Assembly (NCBI GenBank): GCA_037783545.1
Contig: JBBELK010000566.1
Coordinates: forward strand, 124,001-188,000
Origin: Henricia sp. BOLD:AAB3569
Lineage: Eukaryota > Echinodermata > Asteroidea > Spinulosida > Echinasteridae
Reading direction: 5' to 3'
Length of the DNA: 64,000 bases
Shown here: positions 24,897 to 38,453 of the stretch, piece by piece
Numbering within the stretch: the stretch's first letter is position 1
Layout: every line of letters starts with the position of its first letter
Program-made: the position numbers and the translations under genes
The notes under the pieces: model-generated
The model's database searches: none
Seen by the model: the letters and a program-made list of their open reading frames with translations, nothing else
What the model was told of the DNA's origin: nothing

Positions 24897-26558
24897 TCTG
24901 GGGTGAGTCAACGGCCGTACAAATGTACACCAGCGCGGCGCATGCGCAGGGTGTCCCAACAGCCACGATTAGGGGAATAACCACGCAGCCGAGCTCCGTT
25001 TTCCCTAAACTCTGAAATTTCTCCTTCATTTCCCAGCGAAAATCTGTCAATTTTGCATGACAAGTGCGGAATATATACAGTTTGGAGCATGCACAATTTG
25101 AAGTTGGTTGGAAAATTCCTTGATTTCCAAATTTGCCGGCATTTGGGACACACTTTGACCTAATTCCCGTCACAATCTGGCGTGAGTCAACGGCCGGACA
25201 AATGTACACAAGCGCGGCGCAGGGTTTCCCAACAGCCACGGTTAGGGGAATAACCACGCAGCCGAGCTCCGTTTTCCCTAAACTCTGAAATTTCTCCGTC
25301 ATTTCCCAGCGAAAATCTGTCAATTTTACATGACAAGTGCGGAATATATACAGTTTGGAGCATGCACAATTTGAAGTTGGTTGGAAAATTCCTTGATTTC
25401 CAAATTTGCCGGCATTTGGGACACACTTTGACCTAATTCCCGTCACAATCTGGGGTGAGTCAACGGCCGTACAAATGTACACCAGCGCGGCGCAGGGTGT
25501 CCCAACAGCCACGGTTAGGGGAATAACCACGCAGCCGAGCTCCGTTTTCCCTAAACTCTGAAATTTCTCCGTCATTTCCCAGCGAAAATCTGTCAATTGT
25601 GCATGACAAGTGCGGAATATATACAGTTTGGAGCATGCAAAATTTGAAGTTGGTTGGAAAATTCCTTGATTTCCAAATTTGCCGGCATTTGGGACACACT
25701 TTGACCTAATTCCCGTCACAATCTGGGGTGAGTCAACGGCCGTACAAATGTACACCAGCGCGGCGCATGCGCAGGGTGTCCCAACAGCCACGGTTAGGGG
25801 AATAACCACGCAGCCGAGCTCCGTTTTCCCTAAACTCTGAAATTTCTCCGTCATTTCCCAGCGAAAATCTGTCAATTATGCATGACAAGTGCAGAATATA
25901 TACAGTTTGGAGCATGCACAACTTGAAGTTGGTTGGAAAATTCCTTGATTTCCAAATTTGCCGGCATTTGGGACACACTTTGACCTAATTCCCGTCACAA
26001 TCTGGGGTGAGTCAACGGCCGTACAAATGTACACCAGCGCGGCGCATGCGCAGGGTGTCCCAACAGCCACGGTTAGGGGAATAACCACGCAGCCGAGCTC
26101 CGTTTTCCCTAAACTCTGAAATTTCTCCGTCATTTCCCAGCGAAAATCTGTCAATTTTGCATGACAAGTGCAGAATATATACAGTTTGGAGCATGCACAA
26201 CTTGAAGTTGGTTGGAAAATTCCTTGATTTCCAAATTTGCCGGCATTTGGGACACACTTTGACCTAATTCCCGTCACAATCTGGGGTGAGTCAACGGCCG
26301 TACAAATGTACACCAGCGCGGCGCATGCGCAGGGTGTCCCAACAGCCACGGTTAGGGGAATAACCACGCAGCCGAGCTCCGTTTTCCCTAAACTCTGAAA
26401 TTTCTCCGTCATTTCCCAGCGAAAATCTGTCAATTTTGCATGACAAGTGCGGAATATATACAGTTTGGAGCATGCACAATTTGAAGTTGGTTGGAAAATT
26501 CCTTGATTTCCAAATTTGCCGGCATTTGGGACACACTTTGACCTAATTCCCGTCACAA
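24897..26558. repeat. Higher-order repeat of about 1.66 kb, copy 1
   Basis: The core tetramer is 24897 (G72A, CACGATTA), 25176 (T22G), 25449 (T157G) and 25722 (T157A). Linker dimer 26001 (A172, T201C) + 26280 (A198C) is called type A. The first monomer has a private CTCCTTCAT. The core is 1,104 bp. Confidence 0.92.
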
Positions 26559-28214
26559 TCTGGGGTGAGTCAACGGCCGTACAAATGTACACCAGCGCGG
26601 CGCATGCGCAGGGTGTCCCAACAGCCACGATTAGGGGAATAACCACGCAGCCGAGCTCCGTTTTCCCTAAACTCTGAAATTTCTCCGTCATTTCCCAGCG
26701 AAAATCTGTCAATTTTGCATGACAAGTGCGGAATATATACAGTTTGGAGCATGCACAATTTGAAGTTGGTTGGAAAATTCCTTGATTTCCAAATTTGCCG
26801 GCATTTGGGACACACTTTGACCTAATTCCCGTCACAATCTGGCGTGAGTCAACGGCCGGACAAATGTACACAAGCGCGGCGCAGGGTTTCCCAACAGCCA
26901 CGGTTAGGGGAATAACCACGCAGCCGAGCTCCGTTTTCCCTAAACTCTGAAATTTCTCCGTCATTTCCCAGCGAAAATCTGTCAATTTTACATGACAAGT
27001 GCGGAATATATACAGTTTGGAGCATGCACAATTTGAAGTTGGTTGGAAAATTCCTTGATTTCCAAATTTGCCGGCATTTGGGACACACTTTGACCTAATT
27101 CCCGTCACAATCTGGGGTGAGTCAACGGCCGTACAAATGTACACCAGCGCGGCGCAGGGTGTCCCAACAGCCACGGTTAGGGGAATAACCACGCAGCCGA
27201 GCTCCGTTTTCCCTAAACTCTGAAATTTCTCCGTCATTTCCCAGCGAAAATCTGTCAATTGTGCATGACAAGTGCGGAATATATACAGTTTGGAGCATGC
27301 AAAATTTGAAGTTGGTTGGAAAATTCCTTGATTTCCAAATTTGCCGGCATTTGGGACACACTTTGACCTAATTCCCGTCACAATCTGGGGTGAGTCAACG
27401 GCCGTATAAATGTACACCAGCGCGGCGCATGCGCAGGGTGTCCCAACATCCACGGTTAGGGGAATAACCACGCAGCCGAGCTCCGTTTTCCCTAAACTCT
27501 GAAATTTCTCCGTCATTTCCCAGCGAAAATCTGTCAATTATGCATGACAAGTGCAGAATATATACAGTTTGGAGCATGCACAACTTGAAGTTGGTTGGAA
27601 AATTCCTTGATTTCCAAATTTGCCGGCATTTGGGACACACTTTTACCTAATTCCCGTCACAATCTGGGGTGAGTCAACGGCCGTACAAATGTACACCAGC
27701 GCGGCGCAGGGTGTCCCAACAGCCACGGTTAGGGGAATAACCACGCAGCCGAGCTCCGTTTTCCCTAAACTCTGAAATTTCTCCGTCATTTCCCAGCGAA
27801 AATCTGTCAATTTTGCATGACAAGTGCAGAATATATACAGTTTGGAGCATGCAAAATTTGAAGTTGGTTGGAAAATTCCTTGATTTCCAAATTTGCCGGC
27901 ATTTGGGACACACTTTGACCTAATTCCCGTCACAATCTGGGGTGAGTCAACGGCCGTACAAATGTACACCAGCGCGGCGCATGCGCAGGGTGTCCCAACA
28001 GCCACGGTTAGGGGAATAACCACGCAGCCGAGCTCCGTTTTCCCTAAACTCTGAAATTTCTCCGTCATTTCCCAGCGAAAATCTGTCAATTTTGCATGAC
28101 AAGTGCAGAATATATACAGTTTGGAGCATGCACAACTTGAAGTTGGTTGGAAAATTCCTTGATTTCCAAATTTGCCGGCATTTGGGACACACTTTGACCT
28201 AATTCCCGTCACAA
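26559..28214. repeat. Higher-order repeat of about 1.66 kb, copy 2
   Basis: Core at 26559, 26838, 27111 and 27384, then linker 27663 (short, A172) + 27936 (A172, T201C), called type B. The T157A monomer has C23T (GTATAAATG) and CAACATCC, shared only with copy 3 (29040). Confidence 0.92.
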
Positions 28215-29870
28215 TCTGGGGTGAGTCAACGGCCGTACAAATGTACACCAGCGCGGCGCATGCGCAGGGTGTCCCAACAGCCACGATTAGGGGAATAACC
28301 ACGCAGCCGAGCTCCGTTTTCCCTAAACTCTGAAATTTCTCCGTCATTTCCCAGCGAAAATCTGTCAATTTTGCATGACAAGTGCGGAATATATACAGTT
28401 TGGAGCATGCACAATTTGAAGTTGGTTGGAAAATTCCTTGATTTCCAAATTTGCCGGCATTTGGGACACACTTTGACCTAATTCCCGTCACAATCTGGCG
28501 TGAGTCAACGGCCGGACAAATGTACACAAGCGCGGCGCAGGGTTTCCCAACAGCCACGGTTAGGGGAATAACCACGCAGCCGAGCTCCGTTTTCCCTAAA
28601 CTCTGAAATTTCTCCGTCATTTCCCAGCGAAAATCTGTCAATTTTACATGACAAGTGCGGAATATATACAGTTTGGAGCATGCACAATTTGAAGTTGGTT
28701 GGAAAATTCCTTGATTTCCAAATTTGCCGGCATTTGGGACACACTTTGACCTAATTCCCGTCACAATCTGGGGTGAGTCAACGGCCGTACAAATGTACAC
28801 CAGCGCGGCGCAGGGTGTCCCAACAGCCACGGTTAGGGGAATAACCACGCAGCCGAGCTCCGTTTTCCCTAAACTCTGAAATTTCTCCGTCATTTCCCAG
28901 CGAAAATCTGTCAATTGTGCATGACAAGTGCGGAATATATACAGTTTGGAGCATGCAAAATTTGAAGTTGGTTGGAAAATTCCTTGATTTCCAAATTTGC
29001 CGGCATTTGGGACACACTTTGACCTAATTCCCGTCACAATCTGGGGTGAGTCAACGGCCGTATAAATGTACACCAGCGCGGCGCATGCGCAGGGTGTCCC
29101 AACATCCACGGTTAGGGGAATAACCACGCAGCCGAGCTCCGTTTTCCCTAAACTCTGAAATTTCTCCGTCATTTCCCAGCGAAAATCTGTCAATTATGCA
29201 TGACAAGTGCAGAATATATACAGTTTGGAGCATGCACAACTTGAAGTTGGTTGGAAAATTCCTTGATTTCCAAATTTGCCGGCATTTGGGACACACTTTT
29301 ACCTAATTCCCGTCACAATCTGGGGTGAGTCAACGGCCGTACAAATGTACACCAGCGCGGCGCAGGGTGTCCCAACAGCCACGGTTAGGGGAATAACCAC
29401 GCAGCCGAGCTCCGTTTTCCCTAAACTCTGAAATTTCTCCGTCATTTCCCAGCGAAAATCTGTCAATTTTGCATGACAAGTGCAGAATATATACAGTTTG
29501 GAGCATGCAAAATTTGAAGTTGGTTGGAAAATTCCTTGATTTCCAAATTTGCCGGCATTTGGGACACACTTTGACCTAATTCCCGTCACAATCTGGGGTG
29601 AGTCAACGGCCGTACAAATGTACACCAGCGCGGCGCATGCGCAGGGTGTCCCAACAGCCACGGTTAGGGGAATAACCACGCAGCCGAGCTCCGTTTTCCC
29701 TAAACTCTGAAATTTCTCCGTCATTTCCCAGCGAAAATCTGTCAATTTTGCATGACAAGTGCAGAATATATACAGTTTGGAGCATGCACAACTTGAAGTT
29801 GGTTGGAAAATTCCTTGATTTCCAAATTTGCCGGCATTTGGGACACACTTTGACCTAATTCCCGTCACAA
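28215..29870. repeat. Higher-order repeat of about 1.66 kb, copy 3
   Basis: Core at 28215, 28494, 28767 and 29040, linker B at 29319 and 29592. It is 1,656 bp and nearly identical to copy 2. The 516-codon minus-strand frames in copies 2 and 3 reflect this identity, not a gene family. Confidence 0.92.
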
Positions 29871-31532
29871 TCTGGGGTGAGTCAACGGCCGTACAAATGT
29901 ACACCAGCGCGGCGCATGCGCAGGGTGTCCCAACAGCCACGATTAGGGGAATAACCACGCAGCCGAGCTCCGTTTTCCCTAAACTCTGAAATTTCTCCGT
30001 CATTTCCCAGCGAAAATCTGTCAATTTTGCATGACAAGTGCGGAATATATACAGTTTGGAGCATGCACAATTTGAAGTTGGTTGGAAAATTCCTTGATTT
30101 CCAAATTTGCCGGCATTTGGGACACACTTTGACCTAATTCCCGTCACAATCTGGCGTGAGTCAACGGCCGGACAAATGTACACAAGCGCGGCGCAGGGTT
30201 TCCCAACAGCCACGGTTAGGGGAATAACCACGCAGCCGAGCTCCGTTTTCCCTAAACTCTGAAATTTCTCCGTCATTTCCCAGCGAAAATCTGTCAATTT
30301 TACATGACAAGTGCGGAATATATACAGTTTGGAGCATGCACAATTTGAAGTTGGTTGGAAAATTCCTTGATTTCCAAATTTGCCGGCATTTGGGACACAC
30401 TTTGACCTAATTCCCGTCACAATCTGGGGTGAGTCAACGGCCGTACAAATGTACACCAGCGCGGCGCAGGGTGCCCCAACAGCCACGGTTAGGGGAATAA
30501 CCACGCAGCCGAGCTCCGTTTTCCCTAAACTCTGAAATTTCTCCGTCATTTCCCAGCGAAAATCTGTCAATTGTGCATGACAAGTGCGGAATATATACAG
30601 TTTGGAGCATGCAAAATTTGAAGTTGGTTGGAAAATTCCTTGATTTCCAAATTTGCCGGCATTTGGGACACACTTTGACCTAATTCCCGTCACAATCTGG
30701 GGTGAGTCAACGGCCGTACAAATGTACACCAGCGCGGCGCATGCGCAGGGTGTCCCAACAGCCACGGTTAGGGGAATAACCACGCAGCCGAGCTCCGTTT
30801 TCCCTAAACTCTGAAATTTCTCCGTCATTTCCCAGCGAAAATCTGTCAATTATGCATGACAAGTGCAGAATATATACAGTTTGGAGCATGCACAACTTGA
30901 AGTTGGTTGGAAAATTCCTTGATTTCCAAATTTGCCGGCATTTGGGACACACTTTGACCTAATTCCCGTCACAATCTGGGGTGAGTCAACGGCCGTACAA
31001 ATGTACACCAGCGCGGCGCATGCGCAGGGTGTCCCAACAGCCACGGTTAGGGGAATAACCACGCAGCCGAGCTCCGTTTTCCCTAAACTCTGAAATTTCT
31101 CCGTCATTTCCCAGCGAAAATCTGTCAATTTTGCATGACAAGTGCAGAATATATACAGTTTGGAGCATGCACAACTTGAAGTTGGTTGGAAAATTCCTTG
31201 ATTTCCAAATTTGCCGGCATTTGGGACACACTTTGACCTAATTCCCGTCACAATCTGGGGTGAGTCAACGGCCGTACAAATGTACACCAGCGCGGCGCAT
31301 GCGCAGGGTGTCCCAACAGCCACGGTTAGGGGAATAACCACGCAGCCGAGCTCCGTTTTCCCTAAACTCTGAAATTTCTCCGTCATTTCCCAGCGAAAAT
31401 CTGTCAATTTTGCATGACAAGTGCGGAATATATACAGTTTGGAGCATGCACAATTTGAAGTTGGTTGGAAAATTCCTTGATTTCCAAATTTGCCGGCATT
31501 TGGGACACACTTTGACCTAATTCCCGTCACAA
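29871..31532. repeat. Higher-order repeat of about 1.66 kb, copy 4
   Basis: Core at 29871, 30150, 30423 (GTGCCCC variant) and 30696, linker A at 30975 and 31254. From 30696 the order matches 25722-27383 at an offset of 4,974 bp, so linkers across copies run A, B, B, A. Confidence 0.92.
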
Positions 31533-32636
31533 TCTGGGGTGAGTCAACGGCCGTACAAATGTACACCAGCGCGGCGCATGCGCAGGGTGTCCCAACAGCC
31601 ACGATTAGGGGAATAACCACGCAGCCGAGCTCCGTTTTCCCTAAACTCTGAAATTTCTCCGTCATTTCCCAGCGAAAATCTGTCAATTTTGCATGACAAG
31701 TGCGGAATATATACAGTTTGGAGCATGCACAATTTGAAGTTGGTTGGAAAATTCCTTGATTTCCAAATTTGCCGGCATTTGGGACACACTTTGACCTAAT
31801 TCCCGTCACAATCTGGCGTGAGTCAACGGCCGGACAAATGTACACAAGCGCGGCGCAGGGTTTCCCAACAGCCACGGTTAGGGGAATAACCACGCAGCCG
31901 AGCTCCGTTTTCCCTAAACTCTGAAATTTCTCCGTCATTTCCCAGCGAAAATCTGTCAATTTTACATGACAAGTGCGGAATATATACAGTTTGGAGCATG
32001 CACAATTTGAAGTTGGTTGGAAAATTCCTTGATTTCCAAATTTGCCGGCATTTGGGACACACTTTGACCTAATTCCCGTCACAATCTGGGGTGAGTCAAC
32101 GGCCGTACAAATGTACACCAGCGCGGCGCAGGGTGTCCCAACAGCCACGGTTAGGGGAATAACCACGCAGCCGAGCTCCGTTTTCCCTAAACTCTGAAAT
32201 TTCTCCGTCATTTCCCAGCGAAAATCTGTCAATTGTGCATGACAAGTGCGGAATATATACAGTTTGGAGCATGCAAAATTTGAAGTTGGTTGGAAAATTC
32301 CTTGATTTCCAAATTTGCCGGCATTTGGGACACACTTTGACCTAATTCCCGTCACAATCTGGGGTGAGTCAACGGCCGTACAAATGTACACCAGCGCGGC
32401 GCATGCGCAGGGTGTCCCAACAGCCACGGTTAGGGAAATAACCACGCAGCCGAGCTCCGTTTTCCCTAAACTCTGAAATTTCTCCGTCATTTCCCAGCGA
32501 AAATCTGTCAATTATGCATGACAAGTGCAGAATATATACAGTTTGGAGCATGCACAACTTGAAGTTGGTTGGAAAATTCCTTGATTTCCAAATTTGCCGG
32601 CATTTGGGACACACTTTTACCTAATTCCCGTCACAA
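31533..32636. repeat. Higher-order repeat, copy 5 (core only)
   Basis: Core at 31533, 31812, 32085 and 32358. The T157A monomer (32358, GGTTAGGGAAAT) ends in G261T and leads into a new mixed-family segment instead of a linker dimer. It doubles as the start of the third cycle. Confidence 0.9.
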
Positions 32637-35129
32637 TCTGGGGTGAGTCAACGGCCGTACAAATGTACACCAGCGCGGCGCATGCGCAGGGTGTCCCAAC
32701 AGCCACGGTTAGGGGAATAACCACGCAGCCGAGCTCCGTTTTCCCTAAACTCTGAAATTTCTCCGTCATTTCCCAGCGAAAATCTGTCAATTTTGCATGA
32801 CAAGTGCAGAATATATACAGTTTGGAGCATGCAAAATTTGAAGTTGGTTGGAAAATTCCTTGATTTCCAAATTTGCCGGCATTTGGGACACACTTTGACC
32901 TAATTCCCGTCACAATCTGGGGTGAGTCAACGGCCGTACAAATGTACACCAGCGCGGCGCATGCGCAGGGTGTCCCAACAGCCACGGTTAGGGGAATAAC
33001 CACGCAGCCGAGCTCCGTTTTCCCTAAACTCTGAAATTTCTCCGTCATTTCCCAGCGAAAATCTGTCAATTTTGCATGACAAGTGCAGAATATATACAGT
33101 TTGGAGCATGCACAACTTGAAGTTGGTTGGAAAATTCCTTGATTTCCAAATTTGCCGGCATTTGGGACAAACTTTGACCTAATTCCCGTCACAATCTGGG
33201 GTGAGTCAACGGCCGTACAAATGTACACCAGCGCGGCGCATGCGCAGGGTGTCCCAACAGCCACGGTTAGGGGAATAACCACGCAGCCGAGCTCCGTTTT
33301 CCCTAAACTCTGAAATTTCTCCGTCATTTCCCAGCGAAAATCTGTCAATTTTGCATGACAAGTGCAGAATATATACAGTTTGGAGCATGCAAAATTTGAA
33401 GTTGGTTGGAAAATTCCTTGATTTCCAAATTTGCCGGCATTTGGGACACACTTTGACCTAATTCCCGTCACAATCTGGGGTGAGTCAACGGCCGTACAAA
33501 TGTACACCAGCGCGGCGCATGCGCAGGGTGTCCCAACAGCCACGGTTAGGGGAATAACCACGCAGCCGAGCTCCGTTTTCCCTAAACTCTGAAATTTCTC
33601 CGTCATTTCCCAGCGAAAATCTGTCAATTTTGCATGACAAGTGCGGAATATATACAGTTTGGAGCATGCAAAATTTGAAGTTGGTTGGAAAATTCCTTGA
33701 TTTCCAAATTTGCCGGCATTTGGGACACACTTTGACCTAATTCCCGTCACAATTTTGGGTGAGTCAACGGCCGTACAAATGTACACCAGCGCGGCGCAGG
33801 GTGTCCCAACAGCCACGGTTAGGGGAATAACCACGCAGCCGAGCTCCGTTTTCCCTAAACTCTGAAATTTCTCCGTCATTTCCCAGCGAAAATCTGTCAA
33901 TTTTGCATGACAAGTGCGGAATATATACAGTTTGGAGCATGCAAAATTTGAAGTTGGTTGGAAAATTCCTTGATTTCCAAATTTGCCGGCATTTGGGACA
34001 CACTTTGACCTAATTCCCGTCACAATCTGGGGTGAGTCAACGGCCGTACAAATGTACACCAGCGCGGCGCAGGGTGTCCCAACAGCCACGGTTAGGGGAA
34101 TAACCACGCAGCCGAGCTCCGTTTTCCCTAAACTCTGAAATGTCTCCGTCATTTCCCAGCGAAAATCTGTCAATTTTGCATGACAAGTGCGGAATATATA
34201 CAGTTTGGAGCATGCAAAATTTGAAGTTGGTTGGAAAATTCCTTGATTTCCAAATTTGCCGGCATTTGGGACACACTTTGACCTAATTCCCGTCACAATC
34301 TGGGGTGAGTCAACGGCCGTACAAATGTACACCAGCGCGGCGCATGCGCAGGGTGTCCCAACAGCCACGGTTAGGGGAATAACCACGCAGCCGAGCTCCG
34401 TTTTCCCTAAACTCTGAAATTTCTCCGTCATTTCCCAGCGAAAATCTGTCAATTTTGCATGACAAGTGCGGAATATATACAGTTTGGAGCATGCAAAATT
34501 TGAAGTTGGTTGGAAAATTCCTTGATTTCCAAATTTGCCGGCATTTGGGACACACTTTGACCTAATTCCCGTCACAATCTGGGGTGAGTCAATGGCCGTA
34601 CAAATGTACACCAGCGCGGCGCATGCGCAGGGTGTCCCAACAGCCACGGTTAGGGGAATAACCACGCAGCCGAGCTCCGTTTTCCCTAAACTCTGAAATT
34701 TCTCCGTCATTTCCCAGCGAAAATCTGTCAATTTTGCATGACAAGTGCGGAATATATACAGTTTGGAGCATGCACAATTTGAAGTTGGTTGGAAAATTCC
34801 TTGATTTCCAAATTTGCCGGCATTTGGGACACACTTTGACCTAATTCCCGTCACAATTTTCGGTGAGTCAACGGCCGTACAAATGTACACCAGCGCGGCG
34901 CAGGGTGTCCCAACAGCCACGGTTAGGGGAATAACCACGCAGCCGAGCTCCGTTTTCCCTAAACTCTGAAATGTCTCCGTCATTTCCCAGCGAAAATCTG
35001 TCAATTTTAAATGACAAGTGCGGAATATATACAGTTTGGAGCATGCAACATTTGAAGTTGGTTGGAAAATTCCTTGATTTCCAAACTTGCCGGCATTTGG
35101 GACACACTTTGACCTAATTCCCGTCACAA
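32637..35129. repeat. Mixed-family segment, second copy of the 6.4-9.4 kb region
   Basis: Starts are 32637, 32916 (C255A), 33195, 33474, 33753 (C2T/G4T), 34026 (T123G), 34299, 34578 (C16T) and 34857 (ATTTTCGG, TTTTAAATG, A199C). The rare TTTTAAATG links 34857 with 9172. Relative to the first copy it lacks the 7510-8067 dimer. Confidence 0.9.
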
Positions 35130-36791
35130 TCTGGGGTGAGTCAACGGCCGTACAAATGTACACCAGCGCGGCGCATGCGCAGGGTGTCCCAACAGCCACG
35201 GTTAAGGGAATAACCACGCAGCCGAGCTCCGTTTTCCCTAAACTCTGAAATTTCTCCGTCATTTCCTAGCGAAAATCTGTCAATTTTGCATGACAAGTGC
35301 GGAATATATACAGTTTGGAGCATGCAACATTTGAAGTTGGTTGGAAAATTCCTTGATTTCCAAATTTGCCGGCATTTGGGACACACTTTGACCTAATTCC
35401 CGTCACAATCTGGGGTGAGTCAACGGCCGTACAAATGTACACCAGCGCGGCGCAGGGTGTCCCAACAGCCACGGTTAAGGGAATAACCACGCAGCCGAGC
35501 TCCGTTTTCCCTAAACTCTGAAATTTCTCCATCATTTCCTAGCGAAAATCTCTCAATTTTGCATGACAAGTGCGGAATATATACAGTTTGGAGCATGCAA
35601 AATTTGAAGTTGGTTGGAAAATTCCTTGATTTCCAAATTTGCCGGCATTTGGGACACACTTTGACCTAATTCCCGTCACAATCTGGGGTGAGTCAACGGC
35701 CGTACAAATGTACACCAGCGCGGCGCATGCGCAGGGTGTCCCAACAGCCACGGTTAGGGGAATAACCACGCAGCCGAGCTCCGTTTTCCCTAAACTCTGA
35801 GATTTCTCCGTCATTTCCCAGCGAAAATCTGTCAATTTTGCATGACAAGTGCGGAATATATACAGTTTGGAGCATGCAAAATTTGAAGTTGGTTGGAAAA
35901 TTCCTTGATTTCCAAATTTGCCGGCATTTGGGACACACTTTGACCTAATTCCCGTCACAATCTGGGGTGAGTCAACGGCCGTACAAATGTACACCAGCGC
36001 GGCGCATGCGCAGGGTGTCCCAACAGCCACGGTTAAGGGAATAACCACGCAGCCGAGCTCCGTTTTCCCTAAACTCTGAAATTTCTCCGTCATTTCCTAG
36101 CGAAAATCTGTCAATTTTGCATGACAAGTGCGGAATATATACAGTTTGGAGCATGCAACATTTGAAGTTGGTTGGAAAATTCCTTGATTTCCAAATTTGC
36201 CGGCATTTGGGACACACTTTGACCTAATTCCCGTCACAATCTGGGGTGAGTCAACGGCCGTACAAATGTACACCAGCGCGGCGCAGGGTGTCCCAACAGC
36301 CACGGTTAAGGGAATAACCACGCAGCCGAGCTCCGTTTTCCCTAAACTCTGAAATTTCTCCATCATTTCCTAGCGAAAATCTCTCAATTTTGCATGACAA
36401 GTGCGGAATATATACAGTTTGGAGCATGCAAAATTTGAAGTTGGTTGGAAAATTCCTTGATTTCCAAATTTGCCGGCATTTGGGACACACTTTGACCTAA
36501 TTCCCGTCACAATCTGGGGTGAGTCAACGGCCGTACAAATGTACACCAGCGCGGCGCATGCGCAGGGTGTCCCAACAGCCACGGTTAGGGGAATAACCAC
36601 GCAGCCGAGCTCCGTTTTCCCTAAACTCTGAGATTTCTCCGTCATTTCCCAGCGAAAATCTGTCAATTTTGCATGACAAGTGCGGAATATATACAGTTTG
36701 GAGCATGCAAAATTTGAAGTTGGTTGGAAAATTCCTTGATTTCCAAATTTGCCGGCATTTGGGACACACTTTGACCTAATTCCCGTCACAA
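35130..36791. repeat. 831-bp trimer duplicated in tandem
   Basis: The trimer 35130 (long, K, A199C), 35409 (short, K, CTCCATCAT, CTCTCAAT) and 35682 (A120G) is repeated at 35961, 36240 and 36513. I see no difference between the two 831-bp copies. The single-copy counterpart is around 9445-10554, where one extra monomer (9724) separates the first two members. Confidence 0.93.
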
Positions 36792-38453
36792 TCTGGGGTG
36801 AGTCAACGGCCGTACAAATGTACACCAGCGCGGCGCATGCGCAGGGTGTCCCAACAGCCACGGTTAGGGGAATAACCACGCAGCCGAGCTCCGTTTTCCC
36901 TAAACTCTGAAATTTCTCCGTCATTTCCCAGCGAAAATCTGTCAATTTTGCATGACAAGTGCAGAATATATACAGTTTGGAGCATGCACAATTTGAAGTT
37001 GGTTGGAAAATTCCTTGATTTCCAAATTTGCCGGCATTTGGGACACACTTTGACCTAATTCCCGTCACAATCTGGGGTGAGTCAACGGCCGTACAAATGT
37101 ACACCAGCGCGGCGCATGCGCAGGGTGTCCCAACAGCCACGGTTAGGGGAATAACCACGCAGCCGAGCTCCGTTTTCCCTAAACTCTGAAATTTCTCCGT
37201 CATTTCCCAGCGAAAATCTGTCAATTTTGCATGACAAGTGCAGAATATATACAGTTTGGAGCATGCAAAATTTGAAGTTGGTTGGAAAATTCCTTGATTT
37301 CCAAATTTGCCGGCATTTGGGACACACTTTGACCTAATTCCCGTCACAATCTGGGGTGAGTCAACGGCCGTACAAATGTACACCAGCGCGGCGCATGCGC
37401 AGGGTGTCCCAACAGCCACGGTTAGGGGAATAACCACGCAGCCGAGCTCCGTTTTCCCTAAACTCTGAAATTTCTCCGTCATTTCCCAGCGAAAATCTGT
37501 CAATTTTGCATGACAAGTGCGGAATATATACAGTTTGGAGCATGCAAAATTTGAAGTTGGTTGGAAAATTTATTGATTTCCAAATTTGCCGGCATTTGGG
37601 ACACACTTTGACCTAATTCCCGTCACAATTTTGGGTGAGTCAACGGCCATACAAATGTACACCAGCGCGGCGCAGGGTGTCCCAACAGCCACGGTTAGGG
37701 GAATAACCACGCAGCCGAGCTCCGTTTTCCCTAAACTCTGAAATTTCTCCGTCATTTCCCAGCGAAAATCTGTCAATTTTGCATGACAAGTGCGGAATAT
37801 ATACAGTTTGGAGCATGCACAATTTGAAGTTGGTTGGAAAATTCCTTGATTTCCAAATTTGCCGGCATTTGGGACACACTTTGACCTAATTCCCGTCACA
37901 ATCTGGGGTGAGTCAACGGCCGTACAAATGTACACCAGCGCGGCGCAGGGTGTCCCAACAGCCACGGTTAAGGGAATAACCACGCAGCCGAGCTCCGTTC
38001 TCCCTAAACTCTGAAATTTCTCCGTCATTTCCTAGCGAAAATCTGTCAATTTTGCATGACAAGTGCGGAATATATACAGTTTGGAGCATGCAAAATTTGA
38101 AGTTGGTTGGAAAATTCCTTGATTTCCAAATTTGCCGGCATTTGGGACACACTTTGACCTAATTCCCGTCACAATCTGGGGTGAGTCAACGGCCGTACAA
38201 ATGTACACCAGCGCGGCGCATGCGCAGGGTGTCCCAACAGCCACGGTTAGGGGAATAACCACGCAGCCGAGCTCCGTTTTCCCTAAACTCTGAGATTTCT
38301 CCGTCATTTCCCAGCGAAAATCTGTCAATTTTGCATGACAAGTGCGGAATATATACAGTTTGGAGCATGCAAAATTTGAAGTTGGTTGGAAAATTCCTTG
38401 ATTTCCAAATTTGCCGGCATTTGGGACACACTTTGACCTAATTCCCGTCACAA
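36792..38453. repeat. Mixed-family segment matching 10555-11937
   Basis: Starts are 36792, 37071, 37350, 37629, 37902 and 38175. The first five match 10555, 10834, 11113, 11392 and 11665 at an offset of 26,237 bp. Shared rarities are GGCCATAC in the fourth and a mutated TTCCTTG in the third (TTTCTTG in one copy, TTTATTG in the other). The last is an A120G monomer after a short K monomer. Confidence 0.9.
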
